This document shows, piece after piece, positions 23,851 through 31,966 of a stretch of DNA of 64,000 nucleotides (position 1 is its first letter; each line of letters begins with the position of its first letter). The position numbers and the translations under genes were made by a program. This DNA is from Streptomyces nigra (GTDB lineage Bacteria; Actinomycetota; Actinomycetes; Streptomycetales; Streptomycetaceae): the NCBI RefSeq assembly GCF_003074055.1, contig NZ_CP029043.1, forward strand, positions 2,038,501 through 2,102,500. The letters run 5' to 3'. The notes below the pieces were generated by a model. That model searched no databases and was not told the origin of the DNA. It saw only the letters and a program-made list of their open reading frames with translations.

Positions 23851-24288
23851 CGGAAGAGGCCTTAATCCGGAGCGGCCTCACGCGATCGACGTGGGCGCAG
23901 CGCTGCCTGCGATCGAACGGTCGTCAGAGGTCGTTGCTGGTCGCTGTGGGCCGCCCTTCGACGGCCCACATACGGCCCGAACCGTGCGGGACGACGGATT
24001 TACAGTCTGCGCGACAGACGGCGTGTGGCCTGCACCTCTGACCGCTGTAGGCTCGACCACCCCGCGAATGTCCTACGGATTGGTGACACCCGCTGATTTC
24101 AGCGTCCAGCCGAGCGACCGTGCTCGGGCGGCACCCTCGGTAGCTGACCATCTGCAGTTGCGCCGTAGCGCACTACAGGCAGACGAAACGCCTGATCCCG
24201 GACTTTCGAGTCGTCCTGCCGCGCTGCATCAGCGCGTCAATCATGTCGCGGCCACAGACGAGCGTTCGATCGTCGGAGTCGGTGTCAG
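23851..24288. other. 438-bp island segment without a recognisable gene
   Basis: This lies downstream of the STAND gene. The only clear structure is a perfect 8-bp stem, GTGGGCCG (23946-23953) with CGGCCCAC (23962-23969) around an 8-nt loop, a possible terminator. TTGCGCCGTAG occurs both near 24157 and near 24292. Short open frames exist but none looks like a protein. A GTA-anticodon-arm-like stretch at 23995-24010 is not a tRNA gene. Confidence 0.6.
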
Positions 24289-27200
24289 TCACTTGCGCCG
24301 TAGAAGAGTACTTAGCCATCGGGCCGTAACCAGGGTGTCGGGGTGGTCCTCGCCCAATACCCGCCTCCGCCGGGCCAAGGTGTCCTCGCCCAGCTCGCCC
24401 GCCTCCTCCACTCGGCCCAGCCCTCCCAGCCGAATCGCCAGGTTCGACGCCGTGGCCAGGGTGTCGGGGTGGTCCTCACCCAATACCCGCCTCCGCCGGG
24501 CCAAGGTGTCCTCGCCCAGCTCGACCGCCTCCTCCACCCGACCCGCCCCGCCCAAGTCGACCGCCAGGTTCGACGCCGTGGTCAGAGTGGTGGGGTGGTC
24601 CTCACCCGAGACGCGCCGCAACCGGGCCAAGGCATCCTCGCCCAGCTCCACCGCCTCCTCCACCCGACCCAAGTCCGCCAACCGGATAGCCAGGTTCGAC
24701 GCCGTGGCCAGGGTGTCGGGGTGGTCCTCACCCGAGACGCGCCGCAACCGGGCCAAGGCATCCTGGTCCAGCTCCACCGCCTCCTCCGCCCGACCCAAGT
24801 CCGCCAACCGGATAGCCAGGTTCGACGCCGTGGCCAGGGTGTCGGGGTGGTCCTCACCCGAGACGCGCCGCAACCGGGCCAAGGCATCCTCGCCCAGCTC
24901 CACCGCCTCCTCCACCCGACCCAGCTCCCCCAGCCGGGAAGCCAGGTTCGACGCTGTGACCAGGGTGTCGGGGTGATCCTCACCCAGAACCCGCCTCCGC
25001 CGGGCCAAGGTGTCCTCGCCCAGCTCCACCGCGCCCTCCGCCCGACGCAGCTCCCCCCGCCAGATCGCCAGGTGCGACGCGGTGCGCAGGGTGTCGGGGT
25101 GATCCTCACCCAGAACCCGCCTCCGCCGGGCCAAGGTGTCCTCGCCCAGTTCCACCGCCTCCTCCGCCCGACCTAGCTCCCCCGCCAGATCGCCAGGTTC
25201 GACGCCGTGGCCAGGGTGCCGGGGTGATCCTCACCCAGAACCCGTCGCAGCCGGGCCAAGGCGTCCTCGCCCAGCTCCACCGCCTCCTCCACCCGACCCA
25301 GTTGCCCCAGCCAATTCGCCACGTTGGATCCAGTGCGCAGAGTGTCGGGGTGGTCCTCACCCAGAACCCGCCCTCGTCGGGCAAAGGTGTCCTCGCCCAG
25401 CTCGAACGCTTCCTCCACCCGACCCAAACCCGCCAGCCGGATCGCCAGGTTAGATGCAGTCGCGAGAGTGTCGGGGTGGTCCTCACCCGACACCCGCCGC
25501 TGCCTGTCGAACATGTCCCGGTGCAAGGCATAGGCACTGTCGTGATCGCCAACGGCACTAAACGCCATGGCCAAGTAGTTAGCGGCCCACTCGGTGTGCG
25601 TGTGATCAGGGCCCAGTAAGGCGTTCCATGCGTGGTACAGGTCCTTGAGGCGGGGCAGGATGGCTGCTGCACTGCCACGGTCCAGGAGGTAGAGGCATGC
25701 CTCGCATGCGGCGAAGCGTGCTTCGGCGGAGACGAGGTCGGTCGGATCGATCGCCAGCAGGTGGGGCAACAGGTCGGGCCAGCGTGGCCAGGAGGCAGGT
25801 TCCTGCGCCTTACCTGGATAGGCCGCGGCGAGGAGGGCACTTGCGTTCTCGGCTGCGGCAACGTGCTCCTCGGGGGTGAGCTGGTCTTTGAGGACGGCCA
25901 GGGTGAGGCGGTGCAGGTGGAGGCTGCCGCCCGCGACCCGGGCCAACCCGTGCTGATGCAGTGCCGACAGGACACGGGTCCTGGTGCGTCGATCTGCCAC
26001 CACTCGCCAAATGGCGTCTTCATCCGATGTCAGTCCGGCGCCGGCCGGCAGAACGAACGGCTCGGGGGCCAGCAGTGCACAGGCGTTCATCACATCGGCC
26101 GCCTCCGCGTTCAGAGACCGCAGCCGCTGCATGCTCAGCCGGATCTGCGCGGCCAGCGACCATCGGTAGTCACGCGGCCTGCCTTCATCTGTTACCTCGC
26201 TGGCATTGCTCGTCAACAGCACCAGGTAGTCGTCCACGGTTGTCGTCGTCAACACCGCTGCGGCTTGGACCAGGGCCAGCGGCAGGTCATCCAGCGCCTC
26301 GGCCAGACGCCCCGCCTCCGCCTCTGACAGCCAGGGTGTGCGACTGCGCAGCAGGTCGATCGACTCCTGGCGCGCCAGCACGTCGACGTCCAACGGCGAG
26401 GCCATCCCGTGCCAGTCCGGGTTCCGCGAGGTGATCAGCACATGCCCCGGCCCGGACGGGACAAAGTCCGCCAGGGCCTCAGGGTCCTCTGCGTTGTCGA
26501 AGATGAGCAGCCAGCGTGCACGGGACCGCAGCTCATGCCCGAGCGCTTGCACAGCTTTCTCGGGCGGAACTTTGGACTGTGCAGCCCCAGTTTCGACCGC
26601 CAGTAGTGCCAACTGCTCGGAAATGAGTGCTGGATCTTCCGCCCGCACCCACCACACCAGCTCGTACTCGCCGCAGAACCGGTGTGCGTACTCTGCGGCC
26701 AGTTGCGTCTTGCCTACTCCGCCACGACCATCCAGTGCCACCACCGCCACGGTGCGCCCGCCGGCCAGCCGGGATCGGACTTCCGTCAGAAGGTCATTGC
26801 GGCCGACGAACCCGGCATTGCGCGCGGGCACGTTCCACACTCTCGGTAACGTGCCTGGCAGCCGTGGCCCGGTCGCCCCTACGCTCCGCAACCGCCCCGC
26901 CCCAGCCTGGTCCGGAAACCGTGGACTCACCCGCGGTGCCCCCACCGGCCCCGCCACCGCCGCCAGAAGCACCTCCCGCGCCTTCTCCTCCCCCAGGCCG
27001 AAGAGTGCCGGCGCGAGTAACGCCCGCAACATCGACGGTGCGGCACAGTCTTCGATTCGGACCGGGATCAGCCCCTCTCGACCCGCGAGCCTGGCCGTCC
27101 ACTCCTCGGTGGTCCATCGCTCAGGCTCGAAGTACGCGGCAGAGAACAGCGCCACCATCGGTCCAGAGGCCAGAGCCTTGTCCATGTTCTGGATGACGTT

Positions 27201-27331
27201 GTCCCCGGCCCCCAGTGCCAGACGGCCAACTCCACCTCGTACCCGGCATCCTGCAACTGCCAGGCCACCCACTCCGCCCACGCAAGATCCGCACTCGCAT
27301 GCGAGACGAACACCCGCCCCACGCCCGACAT
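24289..27331 (-). pseudogene. TIR / NB-ARC / TPR STAND protein, frameshifted twice
   Basis: Read as one gene with two single-base corrections it would encode about 1,014 residues. An N-terminal TIR domain (residues ~5-135, VFVSHASADLAWAEW; Glu76 in RWTTEEW fits the catalytic NADase Glu) is followed by an NB-ARC ATPase with P-loop GRGGVGKT (~202-209), Walker B LLIFDNAED (~275), ITSRN (~300) and LPLAL (~350). A winged-helix linker and ten 42-residue TPR repeats of kinesin-light-chain type complete it. The frame breaks at a G5 run (plus-strand C5 at 27209-27213) within TIR and at another (25179-25183) within TPR 3; one extra G in each restores the reading frame exactly. Such proteins act as ligand-triggered NAD-depleting or signalling defence proteins. 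It may be a decayed gene, a sequencing artefact in homopolymers, or split. ATG 27331 is used; GTG nine bases later has better ribosome-site spacing. Confidence 0.8.
24292..25545 (-). repeat. Ten 126-bp tandem repeats coding TPR units
   Basis: Ten consecutive units of 42 residues with the pattern GRVEEAVELGEDALARLRR then GEDHPDTLATASNLAIRL. Units 6-8 are nearly identical at the DNA level (the GGTGTCGGGGTGGTCCTCAC block recurs every 126 bp). Such near identity points to recent unequal recombination and makes assembly and repeat number uncertain. Confidence 0.85.
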
Positions 27332-27793
27332 ACCCCCGACAGTCGTCAACTTGGCCCCCGAACTAGCCCTGCGCCGAAAAGGTGCATCGAGACTAGAGCC
27401 CATCCGGACCAGCACACACGTACTTGTGGTCAAGTCGGTAGGTTTCACTATCCGGTATGAGGATTCCCCCCACACGAGGGGCGCAAGCTGCAAACCACTG
27501 ATCAGGCCCATCGCGGGGCGCTATCAACAGCCTATGTTCAACAGTGGATCTCGGAGGCGGATGCGGACTCCGCCAGGGTGAGATCTTCGGGCTTCCCGTC
27601 GATGCAATCAGCTTCGACTCGGGATGGCTGCACATAGCGACCAGGTGAAGGTGACGAAGCGAGGTCTCGTGTTCGCCCCGCGCAAGCAGAGCAAGGTCCG
27701 AGACCCCAGATCCAGTGAAACACGCCGGGGCCGACGGTCCGCGACCGTCGGCCCCAAGGGATTGCTTCGTCGGAAGTCGACCCTGACCTGCGC
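27332..27793. other. Island segment between the STAND gene and glnA2, no recognisable gene
   Basis: The 462 bp hold the promoter side of the STAND gene and the terminator of glnA2 (27727-27755). The AT content is raised around 27420-27480. Minus-strand open frames of 61 and 147 codons begin here; the longer one runs into the TIR start and is probably just upstream extension. No convincing -35/-10 pair could be fixed. Confidence 0.5.
27727..27755 (-). terminator. Terminator of glnA2 supplied by the island
   Basis: GGGGCCGACGGTC (27727-27739) and GACCGTCGGCCCC (27743-27755) form a perfect 13-bp stem with a 3-nt loop, 39 bp past the glnA2 stop. It lies inside the island, so the element brought a replacement terminator. 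Confidence 0.85.
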
Positions 27794-29155
27794 CTACAGC
27801 ACCGGCAGGTTCTTCCGCAGTTCGAAGGCCGTGACCTCGCTGCGGTACTCCTCCCACTCCGACTTCTTGTTGCGGAGGAAGAAGTCGAAGACGTGTTCGC
27901 CGAGGGTTTCGGCGACCAGGTCGCTGTTCTCCATGAGGGTCAGGGCCTCGCCGAGGTTCTGCGGGAGGGGTTCGATGCCCATCGCGCGGCGCTCGGCGTT
28001 GGAGAGGGCCCAGACGTCGTCCTCGGCGCCGGGCGGGAGTTCGTAGCCCTCCTCGATGCCCTTGAGGCCGGCGGCGAGGAGGACCGCGTAGGCGAGGTAC
28101 GGGTTGGTGCCGGCGTCCAGGGAACGGACCTCGACACGGGCCGAGCCGGTCTTGCCGGGCTTGTACATCGGGACGCGGACCAGGGCCGAGCGGTTGTTGT
28201 GGCCCCAGCAGATGTAGGACGGGGCCTCGCCGCCGGCGCCCGCCGTGCGCTCGGAGCCGCCCCAGATGCGCTTGTAGGAGTTCACCCACTGGTTGGTGAC
28301 CGCGGAGATCTCGGCGGCGTGGCGGAGCAGGCCCGCGATGAAGGAGCGTCCGACCTTCGAGAGCTGGTACTCGGCGCCGGACTCGTAGAACGCGTTGCGG
28401 TCGCCCTCGAAGAGCGACAGGTGGGTGTGCATGCCGGAGCCCGGGTGCTCGGAGAAGGGCTTCGGCATGAACGTCGCCTGGACACCCTGCTCCAGCGCCA
28501 CCTGCTTCATGACCAGGCGGAACGTCATGATGTTGTCCGCCGTGGAGAGCGCGTCGGCGTAGCGGAGGTCGATCTCCTGCTGGCCGGGGGCGCCCTCGTG
28601 GTGGGAGAACTCCACGGAGATGCCCATGGACTCCAGCATGGTGATCGCCTGGCGGCGGAAGTCCATGCCGATGTTCTGCGGGGTGTGGTCGAAGTAGCCG
28701 GAATTGTCCGCCGGGGTGGGGCGGGTGCCGTCGACCGGCTTGTCCTTCAGCAGGAAGAACTCGATCTCCGGGTGGGTGTAGAACGTGAAGCCCAGGTCGG
28801 AGGTGCGGGCGAGGGCGCGCTTGAGGACGTAGCGCGGGTCCGCGAAGGACGGGGAGCCGTCCGGCATGAGGATGTCGCAGAACATCCGGGCGGTGCCGGG
28901 GGCCTCCGCGCGCCAGGGGAGGATCTGGAACGTCGACGGATCGGGCTTGGCGATCATGTCGGACTCGTAGACCCGGGCGAAGCCCTCGATCGCGGAGCCG
29001 TCGAAGCCGATGCCCTCGTCGAAGGCCTGTTCCAGCTCGGCGGGGGCCACGGCCACGGACTTGAGGAAGCCCAGCACGTCCGTGAACCACAGCCGTACGA
29101 ACCGGATGTCGCGCTCCTCCAACGTCCGGAGCACGAACTCCTGCTGCTTGTCCAT
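27794..29155 (-). CDS. glnA2: Glutamine synthetase-like gamma-glutamylpolyamine synthetase GlnA2
   Basis: The 453-residue protein has the class I glutamine synthetase fold: beta-grasp N-domain (VRLWFTDVLGFLKSV), GFDGSAIEGF, the ATP/metal region around HPEIEFFLL, and GTNPYLAYAVLLAAGLKG near the C-terminus. Where class I-beta enzymes have the adenylylated Tyr (NLYDLPPEE) this one reads DVWALS, so GlnE cannot modify it. Length and sequence fit GlnA2 of S. coelicolor, reported to gamma-glutamylate polyamines rather than ammonia. The start MDKQQEF at 29155 gives the known length; an ATG five codons earlier is less likely. Its last 27 codons are the right repeat of the island, so the protein end is island-derived but unchanged. 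Confidence 0.9.
   Translation of the reverse strand: MDKQQEFVLRTLEERDIRFVRLWFTDVLGFLKSVAVAPAELEQAFDEGIGFDGSAIEGFARVYESDMIAKPDPSTFQILPWRAEAPGTARMFCDILMPDGSPSFADPRYVLKRALARTSDLGFTFYTHPEIEFFLLKDKPVDGTRPTPADNSGYFDHTPQNIGMDFRRQAITMLESMGISVEFSHHEGAPGQQEIDLRYADALSTADNIMTFRLVMKQVALEQGVQATFMPKPFSEHPGSGMHTHLSLFEGDRNAFYESGAEYQLSKVGRSFIAGLLRHAAEISAVTNQWVNSYKRIWGGSERTAGAGGEAPSYICWGHNNRSALVRVPMYKPGKTGSARVEVRSLDAGTNPYLAYAVLLAAGLKGIEEGYELPPGAEDDVWALSNAERRAMGIEPLPQNLGEALTLMENSDLVAETLGEHVFDFFLRNKKSEWEEYRSEVTAFELRKNLPVL
27795..27875 (-). repeat. Right 81-bp direct repeat: functional glnA2 3' end (att-like)
   Basis: This is the copy that is read as the end of intact GlnA2. It is identical to 23770-23850. The T at 27795 begins the match and the preceding base differs, which changes the stop codon from TAA (left) to TAG (right). 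Confidence 0.85.
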
Positions 29156-29486
29156 CTTCCGCTTCCCCATCCTTGCTGGTCAGGCCGCCTGTCTCCGGTG
29201 CTGCGGGAGGCGGTCGGGCACCTGAGCATCCCACCACACCACCGTTTCCGGCGCGTTGCGGACCTTGATCGGCCTGACCGACCCCGGCCGAACGCCCGGC
29301 GGTCGGCAGGGGTGCCGCCGCGGTGTCGGGTGAACCGCTCTGCCGCCCATATTGCCTGCTCGCGCCGACATCCGTAATGGCCGCCCCCGCCGGACCGACC
29401 CCGCTTTAATTTGCATCTTGGATGCAAGTTTTAATGAGGGCGGGCGGTCGCCCTCGCACCGCCCGGTCGAGCCTTGAGGAGACCCG
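29156..29486. other. Divergent promoter region glnA2-hmpA
   Basis: These 331 bp carry both promoters. Only the NsrR-like dyad near hmpA stands out. I looked for GlnR-type GTNAC/GAAAC triplets in front of glnA2 and did not find a convincing one. Confidence 0.6.
29408..29430 (+). promoter_or_regulatory. NsrR-like 11-1-11 inverted repeat upstream of hmpA
   Basis: The half site AATTTGCATCT at 29408-29418 pairs at 9 of 11 positions with its mirror at 29420-29430, around one central base; the inner TTGCATC/GATGCAA arms are perfect. The 11-1-11 layout is that of NsrR sites at Streptomyces hmpA promoters. It lies about 57-79 bp upstream of the ATG, where a repressor would block transcription until nitric oxide destroys its Fe-S cluster. 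Confidence 0.65.
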
Positions 29487-30680
29487 ATGCTGTCCGAGCA
29501 GTCCGCCGCCACCGTGCGCGCCACCCTCCCCGTCGTCGGCGGGGCCATCGGTGAGATCACGGAGCGCTTCTACGCCCGCCTCTTCGCCGCCCGCCCCGAG
29601 CTGCTGCGCGACCTGTTCAACCGCGGCAACCAGGCGGCCGGCACCCAGCGGCAGGCGCTGGCGGGGTCGATCGCCGCGTTCGCGACGCACCTGGTGGACC
29701 ACCCCGACCAGCGGCCGGACGCGATGCTGAGCCGTATCGCGCACAAGCACGCCTCCCTCGGGGTGGCGCCCGAGCAGTACGCGCTCGTCCACGAGCACCT
29801 GTTCGCCGCGATCGCCGAGGTGCTCGGGGAGGCCGTCACCCCCGAGGTCGCCGCCGCCTGGGACGAGGTGTACTGGCTGATGGCGAACGCCCTGACCGCC
29901 ATCGAGAAGCGGCTGTACGCGGAGAGCGGCGGGGCCGGCCGGCGCTCCTGGGAGGTCGTGGAGCGCGTCGAGGAGACCGAGGACGTGGCCACCTTCCGGG
30001 TACGCCCGGCCGACGGCGGCCCGGTGCCCGACTTCCGGGCCGGGCAGTACGTCTCCGTCCAGGTCGAGCTGGCGGACGGGGCCCGGCAGATCCGCCAGTA
30101 CAGCCTCTCGGCGGCTCCCGGCTCGCCGTTGCGCCAGTTCAGCGTCAAGCGCGTGCGGGGCGAGGCCGGACCGGACGGCGAGGTCTCGGCGCACCTGCAC
30201 GCGCACGTGCGGCCCGGCGACCGGCTGGACCTCTCGGCGCCGTACGGCGATCTCGTGCTGGCCGGCACGGACGCGCCGCTGCTGCTCGCCTCCGCCGGTA
30301 TCGGCGTCACCCCGATGGTCGCGATACTCGGCGAGCTGGCGGACGCCGGGCACGAGGGCCCGGTGCTGGTCGTGCACGGCGACCGCTCCCCCGCCGGGCA
30401 CGCCCTGCGCGCCGACCACGAGGCGTACGCAGGGAAGCTCGCGGACGCCACGGTCCGCTTCTGGTACGAGACCGGCGCCGACCCCGCCGAGGCGTCCCAC
30501 CGCGCCGGGCTGGTCGACCTGGCCGAGGTGACCGTGCCCGAGGGCACGCAGGCCTACCTGTGCGGTCCGCTGCCGTTCATGCGGACGGTGCGGGCGCAGC
30601 TGCTCGGCAAGGGTGTGGCGGCGGCGGACATCCACTACGAGGTGTTCGGGCCGGACCTCTGGCTGGCGCAGGCGGGCTGA
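29487..30680 (+). CDS. hmpA: Flavohaemoglobin, nitric oxide dioxygenase
   Basis: The 397-residue protein joins a globin domain (Tyr29 in RFYARLF, proximal His in HKHASLG at ~88, DEVYWLMANAL) to a ferredoxin reductase-like unit with the FAD motif RQYSLS and the NAD(P)H motif GIGVTPM, ending in the typical HYEVFGPD. It converts nitric oxide to nitrate using O2 and NAD(P)H in the cytoplasm. GAGGAG lies 6 bp before the ATG. It converges with an NsrR-type regulator 13 bp away and carries an NsrR-like operator, so nitric oxide should induce it. Confidence 0.96.
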   Translation: MLSEQSAATVRATLPVVGGAIGEITERFYARLFAARPELLRDLFNRGNQAAGTQRQALAGSIAAFATHLVDHPDQRPDAMLSRIAHKHASLGVAPEQYALVHEHLFAAIAEVLGEAVTPEVAAAWDEVYWLMANALTAIEKRLYAESGGAGRRSWEVVERVEETEDVATFRVRPADGGPVPDFRAGQYVSVQVELADGARQIRQYSLSAAPGSPLRQFSVKRVRGEAGPDGEVSAHLHAHVRPGDRLDLSAPYGDLVLAGTDAPLLLASAGIGVTPMVAILGELADAGHEGPVLVVHGDRSPAGHALRADHEAYAGKLADATVRFWYETGADPAEASHRAGLVDLAEVTVPEGTQAYLCGPLPFMRTVRAQLLGKGVAAADIHYEVFGPDLWLAQAG

Positions 30681-30693
30681 GCCGGCCCGGGCG

Positions 30694-31128
30694 TCAGGCT
30701 GGGCGGCCGATCTGGAGCAGCAGGGGGCCCGTGGGGTCCGCGGTGACGTCGGCCAGGGTGAGCGGGTCCAGCGAGGCGTAGAACGCCTCCTGGGCCTGCC
30801 GCAGCGCCCCGCGCAGCCGGCATCCGGGGCTGAGCGGGCAGGGGTTGTCGCCCTCGCACTCGACGACGTCGCCGTCCCCCTCGAAGGCCCGCACGACCGC
30901 GCCGACGGACGCGGTGCGGCCGCGCTCGCTGAGCGTGAGCCCGCCGCCGCGCCCCCGGCGGGCGTCGACGAGGCCCAGGTGCTGGAGTTCGGCGACCACC
31001 TTGGCGGCGTGCGTGTAGGGCACCTCCATGTCGGCGGCCACCTCGCGGGTCGTCGGCATGGCGTCCCCGAGGACGGCGAGCCGCATCAGCAGGCGCAGGG
31101 CCAGATCGGTGGAGCGCAACAGCCGCAT
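30694..31128 (-). CDS. nsrR: Rrf2-family NsrR-type nitric oxide sensor
   Basis: The 144-residue regulator has an Rrf2 winged helix (TDLALRLLMRLAVL, YTHAAKVVAELQHLG) and the three Fe-S ligand cysteines Cys91, Cys97 and Cys103 in CEGDNPCPLSPGC, with Asp8 in the place of the fourth ligand of Streptomyces NsrR. It should repress hmpA-type genes until nitric oxide damages the [4Fe-4S] cluster. ATG 31128 is chosen because it puts the conserved MRL..TDLALR at the start; TACTCT lies 6 bp before it, the spacing of a leaderless promoter, and no Shine-Dalgarno sequence is seen. An upstream in-frame ATG (31152) would add 8 residues. Confidence 0.9.
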   Translation of the reverse strand: MRLLRSTDLALRLLMRLAVLGDAMPTTREVAADMEVPYTHAAKVVAELQHLGLVDARRGRGGGLTLSERGRTASVGAVVRAFEGDGDVVECEGDNPCPLSPGCRLRGALRQAQEAFYASLDPLTLADVTADPTGPLLLQIGRPA

Positions 31129-31225
31129 CAGGGCAGAGTAGATAATGCGCATGGGGGATTCCAAATATCGCCCGCACATCGTTCGCACATCCCCCGCGCG
31201 GGACCGCGATCCGGTCGTTGTCGTC

Positions 31226-31242
31226 ACCTCTCTACGAGAGGT
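31226..31242 (+). promoter_or_regulatory. 7-3-7 palindrome upstream of the DUF3105 gene
   Basis: ACCTCTC-TAC-GAGAGGT is a perfect dyad 62-78 bp before the DUF3105 ATG. A possible -10, TACGAT, is at 31257-31262, so a bound protein would cover the -35 region. The regulator is unknown. Confidence 0.5.
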
Positions 31243-31303
31243 CACTCCTTCCCCATTACGATCAGCGGACCCGACCGCCCCTTTCGCCGAAGGACATGAC
31301 CTC

Positions 31304-31966
31304 ATGGGCTCCGCCAAGAACCGGAACAGCGCCGAGCGCAAGGCGCGGATAGAGGAGATGCGGCGGGCCGAGCAGGCCCGTGAGCGCCGCGGCCGCATCA
31401 TCACCATCGGCGTCTCCACCCTGATCGTCGCCGCCCTCGTCGTCGGCGGGGTCGTCCTCGTCCGGTCGCAGACGGGCGACGACGAGGCCGCGAAGCCCGA
31501 CAGGACGACGGGCAAGTTCGTCGCCGGGGACGACGGGGTGAACACCTGGAAGGGCAAGCTGGCCAGCACGCACGTCGAGACGAGCGTGGACTACCCGATG
31601 GAGCCCCCGGTCGGCGGCAACCACCACCGCGCCTGGATGAACTGCAACGGCGACGTCTACACCAAGGAGCTGCGGCGGGAGAACGCCGTGCACTCGCTGG
31701 AGCACGGCGCGGTCTGGGTGACGTACACGTCCAAGGCGCCCAAGGCCGACGTCGACGCGCTGGCGGCGAAGGTGAAGCAGACGCCGTACACGCTGATGAG
31801 CCCGGACGAGAAGCAGAAGGACCCGATCATGCTGAGCGCCTGGGGGCACCAGCGCACGGTGAAGAGCGCGGACGACCCGGCCGTCGGGAAGTTCTTCGAG
31901 ACGTACGTCCAGGGCAAGCAGACGCCCGAGCCGGGTGCCGCCTGCACGGGCGGTCTCGCGGAGTGA
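31304..31966 (+). CDS. DUF3105 membrane-anchored protein
   Basis: The 220-residue protein has a charged cytoplasmic N-terminus (SAKNRNSAERKARIEEMRRAE), one membrane helix (residues ~35-52) and an extracytoplasmic domain with His/Cys-rich conserved motifs PVGGNHHRAWMNCNGDVY and AVHSLEHGAVWVTY. This is the DUF3105 signature; the His and Cys residues suggest metal or thiol chemistry outside the membrane, but no function is established. It overlaps the following DUF305 gene by 4 bp, so the two are coupled and probably work together. Confidence 0.85.
   Translation: MGSAKNRNSAERKARIEEMRRAEQARERRGRIITIGVSTLIVAALVVGGVVLVRSQTGDDEAAKPDRTTGKFVAGDDGVNTWKGKLASTHVETSVDYPMEPPVGGNHHRAWMNCNGDVYTKELRRENAVHSLEHGAVWVTYTSKAPKADVDALAAKVKQTPYTLMSPDEKQKDPIMLSAWGHQRTVKSADDPAVGKFFETYVQGKQTPEPGAACTGGLAE

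Larger units (their letters stand above)
23770..27875. mobile_element. Genomic island inserted at the 3' end of glnA2
   Basis: Two identical 81-bp sequences (23770-23850 and 27795-27875), both equal to the last 27 codons of glnA2, bracket a 3,944-bp segment; the unit period is 4,025 bp. Removing one unit would join glnA2 to the hairpin at 23724-23753 and the MMPL promoter, giving a normal same-strand order. The segment has lower GC and more A/T-ending codons (for example GTA, ACA, GAT, GAA in succession) than its surroundings. It holds one large STAND/TIR/TPR gene and no integrase, transposase or replication gene. Duplication of a gene 3' end is what tyrosine-recombinase elements do when they integrate into genes. 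The recombinase is either lost or supplied in trans. Confidence 0.75.

Noticed and set aside
23995..24010. tRNA-Tyr-like anticodon arm (GCAGACTGTAAATCCG on the minus strand)
   Set aside because: One pair of the anticodon stem is mismatched, and no acceptor stem, D-arm or CCA-side pairing could be assembled around it.
25179..25183. Programmed frameshifting or phase variation at the G runs
   Set aside because: The runs are only five bases, with no slippery heptamer or stimulatory hairpin seen. Deletion or sequencing error is simpler.
24292..25545. Regular repeats that could look like a CRISPR or minisatellite array
   Set aside because: The 126-bp period keeps a reading frame and encodes classic TPR units; there are no unique spacers.
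27538..27723. A 61-codon minus-strand frame in the island
   Set aside because: No ribosome-binding site, it overlaps only terminator-side sequence and has no recognisable pattern.
29156..29486. A GlnR box in front of glnA2
   Set aside because: No GTNAC-N6-GAAAC arrangement with acceptable matches was found.
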